From an uncultured Phaeodactylibacter sp. (GTDB lineage Bacteria; Bacteroidota; Bacteroidia; Chitinophagales; Saprospiraceae), in the NCBI GenBank assembly GCA_913062745.1, contig CAJXXJ010000208.1:1-6841 (forward strand): a stretch of 6,841 nucleotides of DNA, read 5' to 3'. The notes beneath the pieces were generated by a model. That model was not told where the DNA came from and searched no databases. It was given only the letters and a program-made list of their open reading frames with translations. Each line of letters begins with the position of its first letter. The stretch's first letter is position 1. Shown here in pieces: positions 1 to 4,224 of this stretch. Made by a program: the position numbers and the translations under genes.

Positions 1-297
1 CCCAACGACTTCGGCCTGTACAACATGGCCGGCAACGTGGCGGAGTGGACCGTTACGGCTTACTACGACAACGCCTACTCCTTCCTGCATGACCTGAACC
101 CGGATATCCGCTACGATGCAACCGATGATGACCCGGAAGCCTACAAGCGTAAAGTAATCCGCGGCGGTTCCTGGAAAGATGTTGCTCACTTCATGCAGAC
201 CGGTACCCGCCACTGGGAGTATCAGGATACAACCAAGTCTTACATCGGCTTCCGTTGTGCGCTGACCTTCCTGGGCCGTTCCCTGAATGACTTCTAA
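1..297 (+). CDS. gldK: GldK (PorK family), C-terminal part, T9SS ring lipoprotein
   Basis: The reading frame is open from the first base and ends at TAA 295-297, so 98 C-terminal residues are visible; the lipoprotein signal and most of the protein lie upstream of the window. The visible part has the hallmarks of the formylglycine-generating-enzyme/sulfatase-modifying-factor fold that GldK adopts: GLYNMAGNVAEW near the start, VIRGGSW in the middle and YIGFRCALTF near the end. Known family role: GldK is an outer-membrane lipoprotein that forms a periplasmic ring with GldN in the type IX secretion system and is not an active sulfatase-modifying enzyme. The fold alone is shared by many proteins; the name rests on the adjoining gldL, gldM and gldN in the canonical order. 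A strong terminator follows 40 bases after the stop, which is unusual for a gene normally cotranscribed with gldL. Confidence 0.93.
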   Translation, partial: PNDFGLYNMAGNVAEWTVTAYYDNAYSFLHDLNPDIRYDATDDDPEAYKRKVIRGGSWKDVAHFMQTGTRHWEYQDTTKSYIGFRCALTFLGRSLNDF

Positions 298-337
298 AGT
301 ATTTTGTTCAGCCTTGTTTACTAGGCAGTAAAATCAC

Positions 338-394
338 AGAAGTGAAGGCTGTAGCCAAAAATGTTACAGCCTTCATTTCTTTCTTTTCCTTTTC
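338..394 (+). terminator. Intrinsic terminator after gldK
   Basis: Bases 338-355 pair with 363-380 as an 18-bp stem with two G-U wobbles (342-376 and 354-364) and a 7-base loop (356-362). The core is a perfect 10-bp inverted repeat, GAAGGCTGTA at 344-353 and TACAGCCTTC at 365-374. A T-rich tract (TTCTTTTCCTTTT, 381-393) follows directly. Stem, short loop and U-rich tail are what a Rho-independent terminator needs. It lies 40 bases past the gldK stop and would end or strongly reduce transcription before gldL. Confidence 0.85.
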
Positions 395-539
395 TATTGA
401 TCTTCTCCAGTTTTTACTCCACACCCATAAGACTTAATGTTAGATGTGCTCATTCGCGCTAAGCGGCTGAGGGATAGATGTTTGTGTGTGTTCAGGGGTG
501 GTTCGGAAAAAACACAGAAAAAAAGGAAAAAAGTGAAGT

Positions 540-566
540 TGGGCTTGTAACCTTTTGCAAAGCCCA
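540..566 (+). other. Hairpin in the probable gldL leader, proximal
   Basis: TGGGCTT (540-546) is complementary to AAGCCCA (560-566), a 7-bp stem with a 13-base loop; inside the loop G547 can also pair with C558 if A559 is bulged. No T tract follows, so it does not look like a terminator. It is about 80 bases upstream of the gldL start and sits just before a second hairpin. It could be mRNA leader structure or an operator-like dyad; its function is unknown. Confidence 0.4.
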
Positions 567-577
567 CATTATGAGGT

Positions 578-599
578 TGGTTTGGGAGACTTCCAACCA
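578..599 (+). other. Hairpin in the probable gldL leader, distal
   Basis: TGGTT (578-582) pairs with AACCA (595-599), and after a bulged T583 GGGA (584-587) pairs with TTCC (591-594) around a 3-base loop, giving a 9-bp stem with one wobble. An alternative register pairs GGTTGG (575-580) with CCAACC (593-598). It ends 48 bases upstream of the gldL ATG and is followed by AT-rich sequence with no T tract. It probably belongs to the 5' leader of the gldLM transcript; no known leader RNA family is recognised. Confidence 0.4.
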
Positions 600-647
600 C
601 AGAGCGATTAAAAAATTCATAACAAACTTTTTAAAAGACTACAAACG

Positions 648-1265
648 ATGAGTTTCTTAAAGTCAAAAGGGTTTAAGTACATTAAAAACCTGATCATTGG
701 TGTAGGTGCGTCTGTTGTACTGATGGGTGCGCTTTTCAAACTGGAAAGCTGGGAAGGAGCCTCCACCATGTTGATTATCGGCCTGTCCGTAGAAGCCTTT
801 ATCTTCCTTTTTCTCGGCCTGATCGGCCCGGAGCCGGACTACTACTGGGACAAGCTGTACCCTGGATTGAACGACTATAATTCCAATATTGCTCCTCTCA
901 CCGAAGGTGCTACCCCTGCGGGTGTGCCGGCTTCTCAGCCCCTGAACGGCGAGGTGGTAGAGCAGCAGCTTGGCGGCATGCTGACAGAGCTGCAGTCTAT
1001 GTCCAAGAGCCTTTCTTCTCTGAAAGCCCTGCAAGAGGTAGACTTCTCCGGCACGAGCGATCAGATCAAGACCATGAGCAACTTCTACTCCAAGTTGAAC
1101 GAAGCGATGGCTGACCTGAGCGATTCTCTGGAAGACACCAAGCAGTATAAAGATCAGCTGGCTGCCCTGAATCAGAACATCGGTTCACTGAACAGCACGT
1201 ACAGCCAACTGAACAACGTCTATGGCAACGTGATCTCTGCCATGTCTAACGTGAAGCAGCAGTAA
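648..1265 (+). CDS. gldL: GldL, T9SS/gliding motor inner-membrane subunit
   Basis: GldL is the inner-membrane proton-channel subunit of the T9SS motor; in the family five GldL surround two GldM transmembrane helices. The 205-residue protein fits the family length. Two membrane helices are clear at about residues 12-30 and 38-59, followed by PEPDYYWDKLYPGL, a Pro/Ala-rich linker (about 82-100) and a long cytoplasmic alpha-helical, coiled-coil-like region (about 103-205) with the family-typical YKDQLAALN segment. E49, in GLSVEAFIF of helix 2, matches the essential glutamate E49 of Flavobacterium johnsoniae GldL, and K31 in GALFK matches its K27. The residue matching its H30 is Ser34. The ATG at 648 gives a correctly placed N-terminus; its leader is A/T-rich without a Shine-Dalgarno. 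gldM begins 51 bases after the stop with no terminator between, so the two are probably cotranscribed. Confidence 0.96.
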   Translation: MSFLKSKGFKYIKNLIIGVGASVVLMGALFKLESWEGASTMLIIGLSVEAFIFLFLGLIGPEPDYYWDKLYPGLNDYNSNIAPLTEGATPAGVPASQPLNGEVVEQQLGGMLTELQSMSKSLSSLKALQEVDFSGTSDQIKTMSNFYSKLNEAMADLSDSLEDTKQYKDQLAALNQNIGSLNSTYSQLNNVYGNVISAMSNVKQQ

Positions 1266-1316
1266 GCTGAGTTGCACGCGAATTATTTTCCTGACTATTA
1301 AAAAAGCGATTTAGCT

Positions 1317-2945
1317 ATGTCAATACCAAAGGAACCGCGGCAGCTCATGATCAACCTCATGTATCTGGTGCTGACCGCGCTGCTGGCGCTTAACGTCTCC
1401 GCTGAGGTGATGAACGCTTTCTTTACCCTGGACGAGGGTAATAAAGCGAGCATCTCCACTGTAGAATCTCAGCTGGAGCAAACGGTAAGCAGCCTCAAGA
1501 ACCTCCTGAGTGACGAATCCAAAGCAAAATACCGGCCTATTGAGCCGGCTGTAGACCAAGTACGTTCCACCATCAATAGCTTCAACAGTTATGTGGACGA
1601 ACTGCGTAACGAGCTCATTGACGCCGCTGGCAATCAGAACGGTGAAGTAGATGATGATGACTATACCGTGAGCTACGGCAAGCGCGTACCTAAAGGCAAG
1701 AAAAACAAGGACGTGACTACCCGTATGCTGGTAGACGAAGGCCGCGGCGAAGAGCTGAAGGCTAAAATCATCGAAACCAAGGACGAACTCGTTGGGATCT
1801 ACACCAAACTCCTGCAGGAGCACGGCGAGAAGTTCGGCCTGCGCGAGCAGGAAATTCAGAACCGTATCCAAAATATCGGTCAGAACCTGCCGTTCGGCAT
1901 CGATGATGAGACCTGGAAAGACAGCAAAGACAAGAAGAGCTGGGCGGACTTCAAGTTCCGTCAAATGCCGCTTGCAGCTGTGCTTCCGCTCATGAGTCAG
2001 ATGCAGTCTGACGCCAAAAGCTCCGAAGCTGCGCTGGTCAACAGCATGGCAGAGCTTGCAGGTGGACGTGTGGTTGAATTCGATGCATTCTTCCCGGTGG
2101 TACAGGCAGAGAAAGCCTATGTCATCAAGGGCGAGCCGTTCAACGCACAGATTTCTGTAGGTACTTACTCTACACAGATCAACCCGAGCGATATCAAGAT
2201 CATGGTCAACGGCTCTCGCCTTGAAGTAGGCGAAGACGGTAAGGCAGAGTACTCTACACGTACCACTTCTACGGGTAAAAAGACCCTGAAGATGGAGGTG
2301 GAAGTACGTAACCCGCTTACCGGCGAGCTGACGGAAGGCGAAGGTACGTTCGAGTACGAAGTAGGTACCCGTTCGGCTACTGTTTCTGCAGATAAGATGA
2401 ACGTATTCTACATCGGTGTGGAAAACCCGATCTCCGTTTCTGCGGCAGGTGTTTCTTCCAATGAACTGGATGTGCGTGCTTCCGGCGTGACCATTAAGCC
2501 GACCAACCGTGCATCTGGCAAGTATGTCGTTACGGCTACCAAGCCGGGCGAAGCGAAGATCATCCTCTCCGGTGGCGGACTGGAAACCACCACTTTCGAC
2601 TTCCGCGTCAAGCGTATTCCTGACCCGGTCGCCCGACTATCTAAGTCTTCCGGTGGCGCTATGGGTACAGGTACCTTCAAGGCGCAAGGTGGTGTGGGAG
2701 CTTTCCTGGACAACTTCGACTTTGACGCGCAGTGCGCTATTCAGGGCTTCACCCTGGTATACGTTGCCGCTCGTCAGGACCCGGTCGAGGTCGTGAACGC
2801 CGGCGCCCGTTACAACGATCAGGCCCGCCGCCTCGTCAATAAGGCGAAGCCGGGTGATGTCTACTATTTTGATGATGTAAAGGCGCGTTGCCCGGGTGAT
2901 AACGTGGGCCGTCCTATCAACACAATGGTATTCAAGATTAAGTAA
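1317..2945 (+). CDS. gldM: GldM (PorM), T9SS/gliding motor periplasm-spanning subunit
   Basis: GldM has one N-terminal transmembrane helix inside the GldL channel and a long periplasmic shaft, a dimer, that reaches the GldK-GldN ring and passes on motor movement. The 542 residues are slightly more than the roughly 515 of characterised homologues. The family signature PRQLMINLMYLVLTALLALN covers residues 7-26; R8 and Y16 match residues R9 and Y17 of F. johnsoniae GldM. A helical first domain (about 30-248) includes a charged stretch with VDDDDY and KGKKNK (about 111-131). Then come three beta-rich domains, about 250-350, 352-433 and 434-542, the last two starting near SADKMNVFYIGVENP and DPVARLSKSSGG. 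The only two cysteines, C473 and C525, are both in the last domain and could form a disulfide (inference). The start at 1317 puts the signature at the N-terminus as in homologues. A strong terminator follows the stop. Confidence 0.97.
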   Translation: MSIPKEPRQLMINLMYLVLTALLALNVSAEVMNAFFTLDEGNKASISTVESQLEQTVSSLKNLLSDESKAKYRPIEPAVDQVRSTINSFNSYVDELRNELIDAAGNQNGEVDDDDYTVSYGKRVPKGKKNKDVTTRMLVDEGRGEELKAKIIETKDELVGIYTKLLQEHGEKFGLREQEIQNRIQNIGQNLPFGIDDETWKDSKDKKSWADFKFRQMPLAAVLPLMSQMQSDAKSSEAALVNSMAELAGGRVVEFDAFFPVVQAEKAYVIKGEPFNAQISVGTYSTQINPSDIKIMVNGSRLEVGEDGKAEYSTRTTSTGKKTLKMEVEVRNPLTGELTEGEGTFEYEVGTRSATVSADKMNVFYIGVENPISVSAAGVSSNELDVRASGVTIKPTNRASGKYVVTATKPGEAKIILSGGGLETTTFDFRVKRIPDPVARLSKSSGGAMGTGTFKAQGGVGAFLDNFDFDAQCAIQGFTLVYVAARQDPVEVVNAGARYNDQARRLVNKAKPGDVYYFDDVKARCPGDNVGRPINTMVFKIK

Positions 2946-2952
2946 AAAATAC

Positions 2953-3000
2953 ATGTGTTACCGTTGGCGGACGAAGTCGGCGGTAACACATTTTTTCCTT
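2953..3000 (+). terminator. Intrinsic terminator after gldM
   Basis: The core is a perfect 10-bp inverted repeat, TGTGTTACCG (2954-2963) and CGGTAACACA (2981-2990). With outer and inner pairs the stem runs 2953-2968 with 2976-2991, 16 bp with three G-U wobbles, and the loop is GGACGAA (2969-2975). Six T (2991-2996) then CCTT follow. An A-rich stretch upstream (2944-2949) can pair with the T tract, so it may also work in the other direction. It starts 8 bases after the gldM stop and separates gldLM from gldN. Confidence 0.9.
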
Positions 3001-3021
3001 ACCTTGCGCAAAATAGGGTTA

Positions 3022-3057
3022 GGAAAAAGACCGTTATATCAACGGTTTTCCAATTTT
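3022..3057 (+). terminator. Second hairpin after gldM, possible back-up terminator
   Basis: CCGTT (3031-3035) pairs with AACGG (3041-3045) around the loop ATATC, and A30/T46 plus GGAAAA (3022-3027) with TTTTCC (3046-3051) can lengthen the stem around a small internal bulge. TTTTCCAATTTT follows the inner stem. This could be a weak second terminator in tandem with the one at 2953. It also directly abuts a promoter-like -7 site at 3051-3058, so the dyad may instead matter at the DNA level. Which of these holds is not decided by the sequence. Confidence 0.4.
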
Positions 3058-3058
3058 G
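3051..3058 (+). promoter_or_regulatory. Candidate -7 element of a gldN promoter
   Basis: CAATTTTG matches the Bacteroidota -7 consensus TAnnTTTG at all fixed positions but the first, and is followed by CATCC, a common continuation at such promoters. I see no good TTTG -33 element 17-23 bases upstream, so the support is partial. A promoter in this gap is expected because a strong terminator separates gldM from gldN. Use of this site would give gldN a leader of about 140 bases containing the tandem palindromes at 3105-3126. Confidence 0.3.
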
Positions 3059-3104
3059 CATCCGCGTGGGGCGGTAATTGAGGAAATTACACATTCGTTA
3101 AGCC

Positions 3105-3126
3105 GGAACATTCCCAAGAATATTCT
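3105..3126. repeat. Tandem GAAnnTTC palindromes upstream of gldN
   Basis: GGAACATTCC (3105-3114, symmetrical except for the two central bases) and AGAATATTCT (3117-3126, fully palindromic) share the core GAAnnTTC. Their centres are 12 bp apart, close to one helical turn, so a dimeric protein could bind both on about the same face of the DNA. They lie 81 bases upstream of the gldN ATG. The layout resembles an operator, but no known regulator is recognised. Confidence 0.35.
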
Positions 3127-3206
3127 CAGCTGCCCTCGCTCAAAGCGGTCATGTCGATCCTGGCCGTGGTCAAATTCTCGTTAAAAAATTAATTAAATAA
3201 TCAGCC

Positions 3207-4073
3207 ATGAAGATCGCTCTGAAACTGCTAGGCATAGGTTTGTTGATGTTCTTTGTCGCCGGGCCTGCATTTGCGCAAACGCCGGACAATATCATCATGA
3301 CCGAATCCGGCGAACCGAACGCCGATAAGCCCCTCGACGATATTGTTGAAAAACGGCTCACCTTTGAAAAGCGTGTGCTTCCTTATGACCACATCCGCGA
3401 AGCAGATATTTTCTGGGAAAAGCGCATCTGGCGCGTCATTGACGTACGCGAAAAGATGAACCTGCCTTTCGCCTACCCGGAACGCCCCTTCTTCACCATA
3501 CTGATGGAAGCGGCAGAAGCTGGCGAAATCACCGTTTACAGCACAGAGGACGATAAGTTCTCTATTCCGCTTACCCCCGATGAGGTCGCCTCTATGGGTG
3601 CAAGCGTAGACACGATCGCTACCGTTGACCCGGAAACCTACGAAGAAACCTATCAGGTGGTTCGTAACGAAGTAAACCCGGACGACGTGAAGCGCTTCCG
3701 TATTAAAGAAATTTGGTTCTTCGATGAGGAGTCTTCTACTATGCAGGTCCGTATCCTGGGTATTGCTCCGCTGATCGAAGAATTCGACGATAACGGCAAC
3801 TTCAAGTACGAGCGCCCGATGTTCTGGGTATACTACCCGGAAGCGCGCGAAGTGCTTTCCCGCGAGCGGGTATTCAATATGGCAAACGACTCGAGCCCGA
3901 TGAGCTACGAGGACCTCTTCGAAATGCGTTGGTTCTCCAGCTACATCTACAAAGAGTCTAACGTATTCGACCGCCGCCTCGAAGATTACCTTTCCGGTGC
4001 AGACCTGTTGATGGAATCTGACCGGATCCGACAGGAGATTTTCAACTTCGAGCACGACCTCTGGTCGTACTAA
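3207..4073 (+). CDS. gldN: GldN (PorN), T9SS periplasmic ring protein
   Basis: GldN is a periplasmic protein that associates with the lipoprotein GldK to form the ring beneath the outer membrane and contacts the tip of GldM; it is needed for T9SS export. The 288-residue product starts with a signal peptide: K2 and K6, a hydrophobic core at about residues 7-19, and the signal peptidase I motif AFA, predicting cleavage between A23 and Q24. There is no lipobox cysteine. Family motifs follow: ADIFWEKRIWRVIDVREKMN (66-85), IKEIWFFDEESSTMQVRILG (166-185), PMFWVYYPEARE (204-215) and YEDLFEMRWFSSYIYKESN (234-252). The mature protein has no cysteine. Only one copy is seen, unlike F. johnsoniae, which also has the paralogue gldO. 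The ATG at 3207 sits right before the signal peptide, after an AT-rich leader with no Shine-Dalgarno. It is separated from gldM by 261 bases and a terminator, so it probably has its own promoter. Confidence 0.96.
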   Translation: MKIALKLLGIGLLMFFVAGPAFAQTPDNIIMTESGEPNADKPLDDIVEKRLTFEKRVLPYDHIREADIFWEKRIWRVIDVREKMNLPFAYPERPFFTILMEAAEAGEITVYSTEDDKFSIPLTPDEVASMGASVDTIATVDPETYEETYQVVRNEVNPDDVKRFRIKEIWFFDEESSTMQVRILGIAPLIEEFDDNGNFKYERPMFWVYYPEAREVLSRERVFNMANDSSPMSYEDLFEMRWFSSYIYKESNVFDRRLEDYLSGADLLMESDRIRQEIFNFEHDLWSY

Positions 4074-4095
4074 TACTGCGCACAGCAGGCTTCTG

Positions 4096-4143
4096 AATGG
4101 CAAAGGCGCTCTCCGGCTTAGGTTGGGGAGCGCCTTTGCTGTT
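4096..4143 (+). terminator. Long GC-rich terminator-like hairpin after gldN
   Basis: Bases 4100-4117 pair with 4122-4139 around a TTAG tetraloop, 18 bp with three G-U wobbles, of which the outer 12 (GCAAAGGCGCTC with GAGCGCCTTTGC) are perfect. Four weaker pairs can extend it to 4096 and 4143. It begins 23 bases after the gldN stop. Unlike the other two terminators here it is followed by TGTTAGTGGTG rather than a T tract, so it may terminate poorly on its own or mainly protect the mRNA 3' end. Confidence 0.65.
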
Positions 4144-4171
4144 AGTGGTGTCTCAAAATCCTGGCCGGTAC

Positions 4172-4202
4172 TTTCCTAAACCCCTGATTACTGCTATCTT
4201 CG
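4172..4202 (+). promoter_or_regulatory. Probable alaS promoter (Bacteroidota -33/-7 type)
   Basis: TTTC at 4172-4175 and TATCTTCG at 4195-4202 match the Bacteroidota consensus TTTG and TAnnTTTG with one mismatch each, and the 19-base spacing falls in the usual range. The -7 box is followed by CAGCC, a common start region. Transcription would begin near 4207-4210, giving a short leader of about 15 bases before the alaS ATG. The -7 box lies inside the 9-bp inverted repeat at 4186-4223. Confidence 0.5.
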
Positions 4203-4223
4203 CAGCCTCTAAACGCAGTAATC
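4186..4223. repeat. Perfect 9-bp inverted repeat flanking the alaS promoter
   Basis: GATTACTGC (4186-4194) and GCAGTAATC (4215-4223) are exact reverse complements separated by 20 bases. The left arm abuts the predicted -7 box (4195-4202) and the right arm ends one base before the alaS ATG. A third short copy of the half-site, GCAG at 4202-4205, lies between them. If transcription starts near 4208 only the right arm is in the mRNA, so the symmetry would act on DNA, as an operator, rather than as an RNA hairpin. In E. coli, AlaRS represses its own gene by binding a palindrome around the start site; the same role here is inference. Confidence 0.5.
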
Positions 4224-4224
4224 T

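Larger units (their letters stand above)
298..647. other. 350-base gldK-gldL intergenic region, no gene seen
   Basis: This gap has no convincing coding sequence. From left to right it holds the gldK terminator (338-394), an AT-rich stretch with a polypyrimidine tract (376-394) and a polypurine tract (about 506-533), and two hairpins in what is probably the gldL leader (540-566 and 578-599). The last 45 bases before the gldL ATG are AT-rich with no Shine-Dalgarno sequence. A promoter for gldL should lie here, since the terminator would otherwise cut off its transcription. I find no clear match to the Bacteroidota consensus; the nearest is GATGTTTG at 477-484 (7 of 8 positions including the two free ones) without a good -33 element. 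Confidence 0.6.

Noticed and set aside
1..297. Sulfatase-modifying (formylglycine-generating) enzyme
   Set aside because: The fold matches, but the adjoining gldL-gldM-gldN genes identify it as GldK, which uses this fold structurally.
384..530. TTTTCCTTTT (384-393) and AAAAGGAAAA (521-530) as a long-range 10-bp stem
   Set aside because: Both sit in low-complexity pyrimidine or purine tracts, the pairing is A-T rich with a loop of over 120 bases, and the first tract is better explained as the gldK terminator tail.
540..566. TAACCTTTTG at 548-557 as the gldL promoter -7 box
   Set aside because: The gap between TA and TTTG is four bases instead of two and no -33 element is evident.
394..600. 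68-codon open frame on the minus strand in the gldK-gldL gap
   Set aside because: Its product is low-complexity in part (FFLFFCVF from the polypurine tract), matches nothing I recognise, and overlaps the gldL leader hairpins.
1320..1964. 214-codon open frame on the minus strand inside gldM
   Set aside because: It is an in-phase antisense shadow of gldM, and the sense frame carries the GldM signature.
3228..4103. 291-codon open frame on the minus strand covering nearly all of gldN
   Set aside because: It is in the same phase as gldN codons and ends at the complement of a CTA leucine codon; avoidance of TTA, CTA and TCA in gldN explains it. The gldN frame has a signal peptide and family motifs.
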